Assembly (NCBI GenBank): GCA_003118195.1
Contig: BEXV01002497.1
Location: 14,365-29,500, forward strand
Origin: Hemicentrotus pulcherrimus
Taxonomy: Eukaryota > Echinodermata > Echinoidea > Camarodonta > Strongylocentrotidae
DNA: 15,136 bases
Direction of reading: 5' to 3'
Shown: piece by piece, positions 1 through 6,879 of the stretch
Layout of the letters: every line of letters starts with the position of its first letter
How positions within the stretch are numbered: position 1 is the stretch's first letter
Notes under the pieces: generated by a model
Told to the model about the DNA's origin: nothing
The model's input: only the letters and a program-made list of their open reading frames with translations
The model's database searches: none
Translations under genes and position numbers: made by a program

Positions 1-46
1 AAAAAAAAAAGTGCCCCCCTAAGAAATCCTGGATCCGCGCCTGCCT
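1..46. repeat. Fragment of a dispersed repeat (end of a mobile element?)
   Basis: The window opens with a run of A, then GTGCCCCCCTAAGAAATC and CTGGATCCGCGCCTG. The C-rich run followed by a CTGGATCCGCGCCTG-like end resembles repeat termini I have met in marine invertebrate genomes, but I cannot name the family. It is cut by the window edge, so neither its other end nor any target duplication can be seen. Confidence 0.3.
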
Positions 47-84
47 ACACCTACCTTATGTATTACCATGACCTCCTCGTCCGT

Positions 85-440
85 TATTGCCATCGACTCC
101 ATGCTTTTAAACCAGAGTCACTGTGAGGGAAGAAAGGGTTAATCTAGTCTTAAGTCTCACGTTACCTTGGAAACGTCAGAATCCCAGCTACTGACACAAG
201 ACAAGAACATCGGTCAACCAATTCCAATCGATTACGTGTAAAGCAATGCTGGTATAATGGTTAGCATAGTTGCCTTCCAAGCAATTGATCCGGGTCCGAT
301 TCCCGGCCAACGCACATGTAAGTTTTTCTTTCTTTTTTCACTTTCGTGGAAGCAGAATATTCTTAAGAATTGCAAGCAATTAACAAATGCGTTAAATAAT
401 GAAATCATTAGGCTACCTAAGAAGCGTACACATTTCTTTT
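85..440 (+). repeat. tRNA-Gly-bearing repeat segment, copy a
   Basis: This is the first of three copies of one segment; the others start near 660 and 6520. All share a 5' flank of about 150 bp before the tRNA, including GTGAGGGAAGAAAGGGTTAAT, CACGTTACCTTGGAAACGTC and CTACTGACACAAGA. They also share a 3' flank with a GTGGAAGnAG(A/G)ATATTC stretch and ACCTAAGAAGCGTA. The homology runs well beyond the tRNA, so this is a duplicated genomic segment rather than retroposition of a mature tRNA. Confidence 0.75.
243..314 (+). pseudogene. tRNA-Gly(TCC) pseudogene, degraded acceptor stem
   Basis: The 72-nt length and the TCC anticodon within TTGCCTTCCAAGCAA match the intact tRNA-Gly genes of this window. 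The 5' acceptor strand reads GCAATGC where the intact copies have GCGTTGG. Against the unchanged 3' strand CCAACGC this gives three mispairs in seven. The B box is also altered, from GGTTCGATTCC to GGTCCGATTCC, which changes the invariant second T of the T-loop. Both changes argue that it makes no working tRNA. It could still bind Pol III factors weakly. Confidence 0.8.
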
Positions 441-640
441 TGAAGACGTGACTCCCTTTATCTGTGTTTGTCTTTCTATCTCTTTCTCTCAATTTCTCTC
501 TCTTTCTCATTTCTGTTTTTGTTTTTTCTAATCTTATGAGACCATTTATGTTACAGGAAATACATTTGCATTTGTTTAAGTGTCTTTGAGGAGAATAAGG
601 GATTTTTTTCGGATTTTGGTGTTCGTTTGTGTGTATTATA
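330..640. other. No gene seen; CT-rich low-complexity stretch
   Basis: Past the pseudogene the sequence becomes TCTCTT-rich (about 470-520) and then AT-rich. From about 557 (GAAATACATTTGC) it is homologous to the stretch starting at about 6411, which I take as the left edge of duplicated unit A. No coding potential is convincing on either strand. Confidence 0.6.
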
Positions 641-659
641 TGCCCCTCCCCCTCATCCT

Positions 660-1015
660 TCATTGTCATCGACTCTGCAAGATGTTTTTTTTTAAACCCG
701 AGTCACAGTGAGGGAAGAAAGGGTTAATCTTGCCATAAGTCGCACGTTACCTTGGAAACGTCAGAATCACCGCTACTGACACAAGAACATGGGTACACAA
801 ATTAGTAACGCTCTCGTGTGAAGCGTTGGTTAGCATAGTTGCTTTCCAAGCAACTTGTCCGGGTTCGATTCGCGGATAACGCATATTAAATTTTCTCTCT
901 TTTATATGTCTTTTGTGAAAGTAGAATATTCCTAAGAATAGCAAGATTCTGTCAAATGCGTTATATAATAATAATATTACATAAGAAGCGTACCCCTGTT
1001 CTTGTAGGCCTGACT
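660..1015 (+). repeat. tRNA-Gly-bearing repeat segment, copy b (unit A)
   Basis: This is the second copy of the segment also found near 85 and 6520, with the same GAGGGAAGAAAGGGTTAATC and CACGTTACCTTGGAAACGTC blocks upstream of the tRNA position. It lies at the left end of the zinc-finger unit, in the place that copy c occupies in unit B. Confidence 0.75.
823..883 (+). pseudogene. tRNA-Gly(TCC) pseudogene with deleted D arm
   Basis: It begins GCGTTGGT and continues straight into TAGCATAGTTGC. Relative to GCGTTGGTGGTATAGTGG plus TTAGC in the intact genes, 11 nt are missing between short GGT direct repeats. The loss removes most of the D arm and the A box. The TCC anticodon loop and the GGTTCGATTC T arm remain, but the T stem and the 3' acceptor strand (GATAACGC) carry further changes. 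At 61 nt it should be neither transcribed efficiently nor folded. Confidence 0.88.
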
Positions 1016-1150
1016 CCCTTTATCTCCGTCTGTTTCTCTCTCTATCTCTCATGTTTGTTTCTCCCAGGTTCGTGTTTCTCTCTCGTTCTTTTCTAAATAA
1101 TACTCACATCTCTTTTTCTCCATCTCTTTTGCGCTCTCTTGCTATTCTCA
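1016..1150. repeat. CT-rich simple-sequence tract
   Basis: An imperfect TCTC/TTTCTC tract lies between the tRNA pseudogene and the 3' flank of the zinc-finger gene. Unit B has a comparable tract at about 6880-7120. The two are similar in composition but not alignable base for base. Confidence 0.6.
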
Positions 1151-1461
1151 CGTTCTATTCAACAATGTACATAAGCCTTTTCACCAAATAAAATGATCTA
1201 CCATCACTCTACAGCTCTAGTTGTGGTTTCATGTTCGTAACCACTTTCATCAAATCAACGCAAGTGTTAATTTCAATATCCTAATACGTAACTGCCTTGT
1301 TCCCACATTTCTAAAATAGAAGAAGGCTATAGAAATTGCCTTTGATTTTTACAAAGTATCGACTGTGTTTATTTTAAAGGTGTCATTCAACATTTTTCTT
1401 CTTTTCCTCTCATTTGTTAAATACGACAATAAAATACACAAAACAAATAAGGTCAGATTCA
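1151..1461. other. Conserved non-coding 3' flank of zinc-finger gene A
   Basis: This stretch aligns closely with 7141-7474 in unit B. Shared landmarks are CATTCTATTCAA, TTTTCACCAAATAAAATGAT, CACTCTACAGCTCTAGTTG and GAAGGCTAT. No shared reading frame is visible. An AATAAA on the plus strand near 1185 is conserved, but no plus-strand gene can be shown to use it. Confidence 0.55.
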
Positions 1462-1467
1462 TTTATT
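1462..1467 (-). terminator. Poly(A) signal of zinc-finger gene A
   Basis: TTTATT on the plus strand is AATAAA on the minus strand, about 55 nt past the stop codon of the minus-strand gene. The same signal lies downstream of the paralogue at 7475-7480 in matching context (CATTTATTCAG). The conservation supports it as the real 3' processing signal, which would make the 3' UTR short. Confidence 0.65.
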
Positions 1468-1521
1468 CAGCTTCCCGAAACATAAAGAAATTGAATATTC
1501 TGCCCATAAATAGAGCATCAT

Positions 1522-2642
1522 CTAATAAGAACTTGAAGTGCACGAAATAATCCTCATGAGTTCGACAATCGAAGCAGACATCGCATTTTCTTGAGAATAT
1601 AAGTTCTGATATACTTGTAAAGATTCGTCAACTAGGCTGCTGTCCTCTAAATCTGCCACCGGGAAATGCATCTTGTAGTGTGTGTTGAGGCTGTTGCGGC
1701 TTGCGAAGCCTCTCTCACATCCCTCGAACGAACATCGATACGGCCGCTCTCCGGTGTGAACGCGACGATGCTTGGTTAATTCAGACGGAGAAGCTAAAAG
1801 CATCTGGCAGTACTGGCAGCAGTAAACAGGAAGGCCATTGTGAATGCGGCGATGAATGCGAAGATGTGTCTTCTTGGCGAACGACTTGGGACATGATGGA
1901 CACTGGAAGTGGTGATCGGTCGAAGGCGGGGTTGACGGGACGAATCGCTTCCTCGGCTGAGATGACATCCTTGGCGACGCTCTCTTACGATCCGCTCCGA
2001 CGCTCGGCGTGGGTGTCGACGACGGTATCAACCAGTTGACGACCGAGGGTTGATCAGTTCCAGACGCCTTCACCTGTTGCGGTTGTGACTCCCTCTTGCC
2101 TTCCATCGGAGGTCTATCAGGAGCGCTTGTAGTCTGACAGAGGGGACAGTTCGGAACATAGCAGTTAAAGATGCTCGAGGTTATTTGTCGACGGTGTCGA
2201 GCCCAGATGACGGAGGCGATGGCCTTGTTGAAGTCGGGCTCGTGTACCTCAAAAGGGATGGGCATGGTGGCACTTCCGGTAATCGGGAAGAGGGCGGGCG
2301 AAGTGGCCAGGAGGGGTTTGGCGAGGAGAGGAGTCGACCTGAAATGGAAAAGGGAGAGAAGAATATGATTATACATGTTATATACATGAGGTATTCATTA
2401 GAATTATGCCCTGGAAGTCACATGACAGGAAGGCTGTTTGTCTGTTTGTTTCCAAATAAGCATGATCTTCTAAAGGGGAATAAACAAATTCAATTTTAGA
2501 AATAACTAGCCTTGTGTTGTACAAAGAAAAAATGTCCTGACCATGCTATACTGCGTAATACTGTTTAGACCACTAGAATATTTGGTGTGGTAGAGAAATA
2601 TGAAAGGCATGTGAAAAATGACAAATTCAATACTTACTCCAT
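1522..2642 (-). CDS. C2H2 zinc-finger transcription factor, copy A (two exons)
   Basis: The CDS is complement(join(1522..2338, 2638..2642)), 273 aa. Exon 1 supplies ATGGA; the donor GTAAGT (2632-2637) and the acceptor TTTCCATTTCAG join it in frame to give MESTPLLA. I chose this start because both paralogues share exon, donor and acceptor, and no upstream ATG lies between the likely cap site and this ATG. Seen: three C2H2 fingers near the C terminus, C148-C151-H164-H168, C176-C179-H192-H196 and C204-C209-H222-H226. The last linker is canonical (TGERPY); the first (NGLPVY) is not, and finger 2 has Leu for the usual core Phe. A basic DRKRA...RKRF stretch (118-134) is a plausible nuclear signal. 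A conserved block at 31-70 contains an extra C-x4-C-x2-C group (C61, C66, C69). A Ser/Pro-rich linker separates this block from the fingers. The 37-residue tail after D231 ends SIVELMRIISC plus TSSSY. Inferred role: sequence-specific nuclear DNA-binding regulator. I do not recognise a named family. It is 75% identical to copy B over 230 residues. Confidence 0.9.
2339..2637 (-). other. Intron 1 of zinc-finger gene A
   Basis: On the minus strand the intron starts GTAAGTATTG and ends in a pyrimidine-rich tract, TTCTCTCCCTTTTCCATTTCAG, split here as TTCTCTCCC then TTTTCCATTTCAG. It is 299 bp long. The paralogue has a 310-bp intron with the same ends. Without splicing the start codon would be followed at once by GAG TAA, so splicing is needed for expression. 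Confidence 0.85.
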
Positions 2643-2744
2643 TTATAGGCTATGAGTGAGATCTTATCGTAGTACAAACAGTGACAACAGTATTTTCCAA
2701 AGAGTTGAACTGGTATATGTTCCTTCCTCGATTAGCAGTCAATT

Positions 2745-3010
2745 GTCAGAATGGTATTTTATGTCACCTTTACCTTGTATTTCTTTGATTACAAGCATAC
2801 TCGGTAATCTATTGCGTTCAGTGATTGGTCGAGAGTTTGCCCATTAGGTGCCGCGTGATGAAAGGCTGCTGAAACGGACCAATCAGAGGGGAGGACTATT
2901 TATCGCTTTAGAAATGTCAGTCTTTATCGCCGCCGACTATCAACGCGCGTAACAATAGCTTCTAAAGTGCCTCTCCTTTGCATTGATCTTTCACGGATTT
3001 TAACGTTATG
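2745..3010 (-). promoter_or_regulatory. Promoter block of zinc-finger gene A (possibly bidirectional)
   Basis: Positions 2801-2889 are identical to 8799-8887 in unit B, and 2801-3009 differ at only about 11 sites. That is far better conserved than the coding region. Two CCAAT boxes lie here: ATTGG at 2823-2827, within the 19-bp element at 2822-2840, and CCAAT at 2879-2883. A cap-like CCATTCTG on the minus strand at 2748-2755 lies about 70 bp downstream of the nearer CCAAT, leaving a 5' UTR of about 110 nt without ATG. On the plus strand, TATTTAT (2897-2903) and TCAGTC (2917-2922) follow the second CCAAT and could start a divergent transcript. The direction of transcription is inference. Confidence 0.65.
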
Positions 3011-3239
3011 AGGATTTAAATGCTTTGTCATGAAAGAATTATTATTATGTACCGTGCTATAGGTGAACTTTCAATACTCATTGTTATAGTCTTAGTTTTA
3101 GAAGGCACTGTAAAGTTTCGGTCGGGTTTGCCAAAAATGTATAGACAATCTAAACCGTACAATCGTTTTCCCGAAAAACCTTAGCGCGACGTAGAAACGA
3201 TGTCAATGAAAGCAAACAGTTTAATATAAAAGAGGCCAG
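3011..3239. other. Upstream non-coding sequence, unit A; no gene seen
   Basis: AT-rich sequence aligns in patches with 9010-9230 of unit B (GAGGATTTAAATGCTTT, AGTCTTAGTTTTAGAA, TAGCGCGACGTAGA, AAAGCAAACAGTTTAAT). There is no open frame of note and no RNA gene recognised. Confidence 0.5.
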
Positions 3240-3520
3240 TAATGTAGTTCGCTGACATTTATTCATTAATTTTCCATTCGACCAAAATAAAGTTACTATC
3301 CAACATCTTATAATCTGATTATAAAGAAATTGATGTATTATAAACAGGTATTACATTTTCATCGGTGTGTTCACTTCGGAGCTTATTACAAACAAGTGCG
3401 GTGTAACTTAGTGTTATTGTTTGTTTTTTTTCTTCATTTTTAAAATTGTATTTCGTTGGTTTTTTATTTCGAGACTTCATCATATCAATCAGACTTTAGA
3501 TTAGTCTTCATCATAACTTC
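3240..3520. mobile_element. 281-bp segment present only in unit A (insertion?)
   Basis: In unit B the sequence runs directly from AAAAGAAGAGCCAG into CAAATTTACTCG (about 9218-9240). In unit A the same flanks are separated by this segment, with GAGGCCAG (3232-3239) on the left and GAGCCAG (3521-3527) on the right. The near-repeat of about 8 bp looks like a target-site duplication, so an inserted non-autonomous element is plausible. I see no clear terminal inverted repeat, and a deletion in unit B between short repeats would give the same picture. Confidence 0.5.
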
Positions 3521-3985
3521 GAGCCAGCACAATTTACTCGATTTTATAGTTACAGAGAAAAACCAGTGACATTTTGTGTCGCGTGTCGCAGATATTAACA
3601 AAAAAGGAATACAATTGACAAGATTGATCAAATACATGGAGCTGAAACAGATACAATTCATCGAGTATATAACCCCCCAAATCACTTTTGGAAATGGGTG
3701 AAGAAAAGTCGATGAATCCAGATCCAGTGTTGCATTTCTGTGCTCATTTATTGGTAAATATAAATTTGCTTTCTTCTTATAGTGGCCACACCACAAAGAC
3801 TCTCATAGAGTTTATTCTGCTTGGTATGGGATTTACTTGAGAAACTTGGGTGACGGATAAAAGAATCCGACTGTTATTTAACAAAAGAATTCCATGTTTT
3901 TCTTCTTCTGTGTAGTACAGCTTAGTTTAATCCTCGTCGATATTTCAGCCTTTGACTGAGTGCCGCTAATCGGGGCACCTTCAAT
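3521..3985. other. Conserved non-coding spacer, unit A; no gene supported
   Basis: This aligns with 9230-9675 of unit B (TTTACTCGATTTT, CAGAGAAAAA, TCGAGTATATA, GTGCTCATTTATTGGTAAATAT, GAAACTTGGGT). A minus-strand open frame of 103 codons starts at 3796. Its counterpart in B is interrupted and shifted by indels, so I read the similarity as plain DNA homology rather than coding constraint. Confidence 0.5.
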
Positions 3986-3989
3986 CAAA

Positions 3990-4115
3990 TAAATGCCATT
4001 GTTACGTCACCAACGAATGGTCAATTCACAGCGGCACGACCAATAGCGTCATAATACAATTTACTTCCTAGTGAGCTGACAAACTCTCGACCAATCACAT
4101 CTTGAGAAAACGCTC
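3990..4115 (+). promoter_or_regulatory. Distal CCAAT/CRE block D1, unit A
   Basis: The block contains a CRE-like TTACGTCA (4002-4009), CCAAT at 4040-4044 followed by a GCGTCATAAT half-site, and ACAAACTCTCGACCAATCA (4079-4097). The last is a forward copy of the element that occurs reversed at the gene promoter. All three are kept, in order, at 9685-9779 in unit B although the surrounding sequence is patchy. Known factors for such motifs are NF-Y (CCAAT) and CREB/ATF (TTACGTCA). Function as an enhancer of the zinc-finger gene or as a forward promoter is inference. Confidence 0.55.
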
Positions 4116-4765
4116 AGTTTTGATCATAATGGGTGTTGCATGATTAAGCGGAATAACATTGCTTTTTATTTACATGGTTGAACGACTTTGTCTCTACCAT
4201 ACTGGTTGTAAAATAATGCAAACAAAGTGAATAATTATTATGATTGGGGCCTTCTGACATAATTATACAACAACGGGTTATCCAACAATTCTGTTATTTT
4301 ATTTAGTGAAACCTTAGTTTATCAATTCTTATGCATTCTCATTTAGTGGCATGATCATAATTAACAACCATCGTTTTACGAGAAGATTATCTGACTTACA
4401 TGAGCGCTATACAAGAACCCACTATTATTATATTACTATTTGTTTGTTGATTATTTACTTGAGAATTTTGTTGTCTGTCTGTCTGCCTGGTTTTGTTTGT
4501 GTGATTTAGTATGATTGTGTCATTTCGTATAGGTATGTTTGTTCATTATATATTGTTTCACTTTTAGTACGATTAACTACTGTAGCTAACATAAATGTAC
4601 CATGAAAAAATTAACGACATCGATGATAAACAAAAGCAGATATTAGGCGCTTTGTCATCATTTCGAGATCGCCATATAGCTCGCACCGATTTTTTCAAAC
4701 GTTTCCATTCAGAGTGATTGAAGATGCATCCTGCACAGGCGGTTGCATGTATTTCGGTAATTTTC
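4116..4765. other. Non-coding spacer, unit A; holds the empty site of the MITE
   Basis: AT-rich sequence aligns with 9800-10060 and 10416-10790 of unit B. At 4361-4364 the sequence ATAATTAACAACCATC has a single TTAA exactly where unit B carries a 355-bp element between two TTAA copies, so unit A preserves the unoccupied target. A (TG/TC)-rich patch near 4471-4500 (TTGTCTGTCTGTCTGCCTG) is shared with B. I see no gene. Confidence 0.6.
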
Positions 4766-4985
4766 TTTGTTATGTCACCGTATTCTTGGTTACGTCATAA
4801 GTGCAATGCGCAAGGTTTATAATTATGAAATCGGCTCATACAATAGACTGGACTTTGATCTTTTCACGGGCAAACTCTCGACCAATCATGGCTCGATAAC
4901 CATTTACAACTCTTCAAACAGAGGCGGGAAGGAGGATTAAGAAACATTGCTTTCAATCTGATGAGCCGTTGTTTAAAACACTTAA
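4766..4985 (+). promoter_or_regulatory. Distal CCAAT/CRE/E2F-like block D2, unit A
   Basis: In order: TTACGTCA (4790-4797), CTTTGATC (4853-4860, a Tcf/Lef-like site), GCAAACTCTCGACCAATCA (4870-4888), and GGCGGGAA (4923-4930), which reads TTCCCGCC on the other strand and matches the E2F consensus. All four recur in the same order in unit B (10813-10950). The CCAAT followed at about 40 bp by the E2F-like site resembles cell-cycle promoters, but no gene follows on the plus strand within the unit. Confidence 0.55.
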
Positions 4986-5021
4986 CTCAGATAGCTCCTT
5001 GAACTGAATATCCAAATAAAT

Positions 5022-5290
5022 TGATAACAAAATTATAACTTACAAATATATTTACAATTTTAAGTTCACTTAGGCCTATATGGACAGTATTTTTATCCCA
5101 GACGATCGACAACAAAAATTTTGCAAAGCAATGTATTTCGCTCTCCGTTTCTCCCCTCTGTTGTTCCTGTCCATCTATATATCTCTCTCTCTCCCTCTCT
5201 GTTTTGTCGATCGCCTGGGATAAGAATACTGTCCATGGAAATATACTTAGAATTTAAAATCTATATGTTATTACTAATTTTGTTATTGAA
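5022..5290. repeat. Large inverted repeat at the end of unit A
   Basis: Left arm 5022-5115 and right arm 5201-5290 are near reverse complements around an 85-bp CT-rich centre. The inner ~35 bp are strongest: ATGGACAGTATT, TTATCCCAG and CGATCGACAA on the left return inverted at 5201-5235 with two substitutions and a one-base indel. The outer parts (ATAACAAAATTA, ATTTTAA) pair with small gaps. Unit B has only one arm (11040-11160). The right arm resembles unit B's end (ACATATAGATTTT, AAGTATATTT) more than its own partner. Confidence 0.8.
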
Positions 5291-5940
5291 ACAAGAAATA
5301 AGAGAGAGATGGAAAGAGAAGAGCAAGGGAAATGAGGAGAGTGAGAGTGGATTCATAGATGGAGAGAGAAAGAGAGGGGATAGAAAGAGAGGGAGAGAGA
5401 GAGAGAGAGAGAGAGTGAGAGACTGAGATATAAAAAAGGTGGACATGGAGAGAATCCAAGAAATAAGAGAGAGGTGAAAAAAAGGTGGGAAATATGGGCA
5501 ATATAATTAGAAATAAAAGGAAAGGGAAAAACAAGAAACGGAAATAATGAGAGAAATTTCGAGATTATCATGAAAGATAAGAAAGAAAGAGTGATCTGAT
5601 AAAGAAAAGGAAGAGGTTTGACGGCGAAAGAAGGTGAAGATGAAGGTGAAGGTGATGACCGGGGTAATAATAAATCTGTAAAGCGCTTAGGCACATCGTT
5701 GGATCGGTGTATTGAGCGCTGGAGAAAAAAACGGATTATTATTATTAGAGAAGAAAAATAGAGAATGCAGAAAATGACAGGGAAAGAGGGGCGAGAAAGA
5801 TGGATAAAGAAGAGGAATGAGTAGAACGGGAGAGTGGATTTATAGATGGAGAGAGAAAGAATGGAAGAAAGAGAGGGGATAGAGAGAAAGAGTGTGCGAG
5901 AGAGAGAGATAGATAGAGATAGATACAAAAAGGGAGAGAT
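5285..5940. repeat. GA-rich tract, apparently a reversed copy of the CT tract
   Basis: Nearly pure polypurine sequence on the plus strand follows the right arm of the inverted repeat. Two sub-blocks at about 5325-5420 and 5812-5905 repeat each other (GAGAGTGGATT(C/T)ATAGATGG, then GAGAGAAAGA and AGAGAGGGGATAGA). Read on the minus strand it resembles the CT tract after unit B, for example CCATCCACTCTCCC at 11287-11300. Long Ser/Leu-rich open frames on the minus strand here come from the simple sequence and are not genes. Confidence 0.7.
5661..5747. mobile_element. SINE- or MITE-like dispersed repeat ending in (ATT)n
   Basis: The pattern GTAAAGCGCTTAGGCACATC, then GGATCGGTGTATTGAGCGCT, an A-rich stretch and GGATTATTATTATTA sits alone inside the polypurine tract. 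I associate the two AGCGCT cores and the ATT-repeat tail with short dispersed repeats common in echinoderm and other marine invertebrate DNA. The family name is not known to me. A related relic lies at 14388-14450. Confidence 0.5.
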
Positions 5941-6410
5941 GCTCGGATACCGGGATAAGACGGTTTCCGTGGCTTACGTGGCAACCTCGTTGACGTGGCA
6001 TTTAATACTTTTAGAATAAACTTATGCCAAACTGAACCCAAGTAAATTTTCTCTTAATGGCTTACACATAAGAGATGTATTAGTTTTTAAATTAGGATAC
6101 CGTTTCGATAATTTACATGGCAATATAGGAAGATAATTTCCAGTCTTAAATCATAACGATATAGTCTTGTGAATCCCCAATATGAAAAGATATACAAAAT
6201 ACATAAATTCATGAATTCATTGCAAACAGGGGCTTTGTGAACTTCGTATAAACAAATTTGAAAAAGAGGTAGAAAGCATTGGGACATAATTTAGCCACAA
6301 AAATGATATTGTCCTGAATAAGATTATTTTCTCAACAATAATGTTTAACGTACAATGGATAAGAAAAGCCCCCCCCCCCCCCATTTTTTAAAAATAATTT
6401 TATATTCCAA
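5941..6410. other. Inter-unit spacer; no gene seen
   Basis: AT-rich unique sequence between units A and B. It contains ACGTGGCA twice (about 5978 and 5994) and ends in a run of C. No open frame, tRNA or repeat with a partner in the window was found. Confidence 0.6.
6369..6382. repeat. Poly-C run (14)
   Basis: A homopolymer of 14 C lies just left of unit B. Similar runs occur at 11734-11743 (10 G), 11974-11983 (10 C) and 13388-13398 (11 C). Lengths of such runs are error-prone in assemblies. Confidence 0.8.
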
Positions 6411-6470
6411 GAAATACATTTGCGCCCTTGAGAGTGATATGTGTTTTTTTGCTCGCTGTTTTTTTCTTTT

Positions 6471-6488
6471 GTGTGTGTGTGTGTGTGT
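6471..6488. repeat. (GT)9 microsatellite
   Basis: Nine uninterrupted GT dinucleotides lie near the left edge of unit B. The equivalent place in unit A (about 625-635) has only a short GTTTGTGTGTAT. Confidence 0.9.
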
Positions 6489-6519
6489 TTAGATTACCAT
6501 GCCCCTCCCTCCTTGTTCT

Positions 6520-6870
6520 TAATTGCCATCGACTCCATAGTATGTTATTTTTTTAAAACCCGAGTCACAGTGAGGGAAGAAAGGGTTAATCTAGCCATAA
6601 GTCTCCCGTTACTTTGGAAACGTCAGAATCCCGCTACTGACACAAGACAAGAACATGGGTCATCGATTTCTCCTCATCTTCGTGTAAAGCGTTGGTGGTA
6701 TAATGGTTAGCATAGTTGCCTTCCAAGCAATTGATCCGGGTTCGATTCCCGGCCAACGCACATGTAATTTTCTTTCTTTGTTATTCTTTTGTGGAAGTAG
6801 GATATTCGAGTATCTATTTTTCAAATGCGTTATATGAAAAAGTTGCCACCTAAGAAGCGTAAATATTGTC
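6520..6870 (+). repeat. tRNA-Gly-bearing repeat segment, copy c (unit B)
   Basis: This third copy of the segment also present near 85 and 660 is the only one with an intact tRNA. The shared upstream part includes CACAGTGAGGGAAGAAAGGG, GTTACTTTGGAAACGTCAGA and CTACTGACACAAGACAAGAA. The shared downstream part includes GTGGAAGTAGGATATTC and CACCTAAGAAGCGTA. Conservation of the 5' flank in all three copies exceeds what the internal Pol III promoter needs. Confidence 0.75.
6689..6760 (+). tRNA. tRNA-Gly(TCC)
   Basis: A 72-nt cloverleaf with acceptor strands GCGTTGG and CCAACGC fully paired and discriminator A. Anticodon TCC lies within TTGC-CTTCCAA-GCAA. The A box TGGTATAATGG and B box GGTTCGATTCC are both good. 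No CCA is encoded, as expected for a eukaryotic nuclear gene. A TTTT Pol III stop follows within about 10 nt. It differs from the downstream Gly genes at two bases (ATAATGG, GATCC). It should read GGA codons. Confidence 0.95.
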
Positions 6871-6879
6871 GTGTAGGCC

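Noticed and set aside
1185..1190. Conserved plus-strand AATAAA (also near 7178) as the end of a plus-strand gene
   Set aside because: No plus-strand open frame or splice structure precedes it in either unit, and AATAAA is frequent in AT-rich DNA.
1701..2499. Plus-strand open frames opposite the zinc-finger exon 2 and intron (also 8098-8358)
   Set aside because: They lie antisense to the well-supported zinc-finger coding exon, cross its intron boundary, and gain their length from the GC-rich opposite strand.
3485..3796. 103-codon minus-strand frame with a partly similar frame at 9194-9379 in unit B
   Set aside because: The similarity reflects DNA homology of the duplicated units; indels shift the frame between copies, and the right-hand part falls in the segment absent from B.
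5353..5928. Long Ser/Leu-rich open frames on the minus strand, with others at 5261-5534 and 5745-6041
   Set aside because: They are translations of a GA/CT simple-sequence tract, overlap one another in several frames and show no domain or codon signature.
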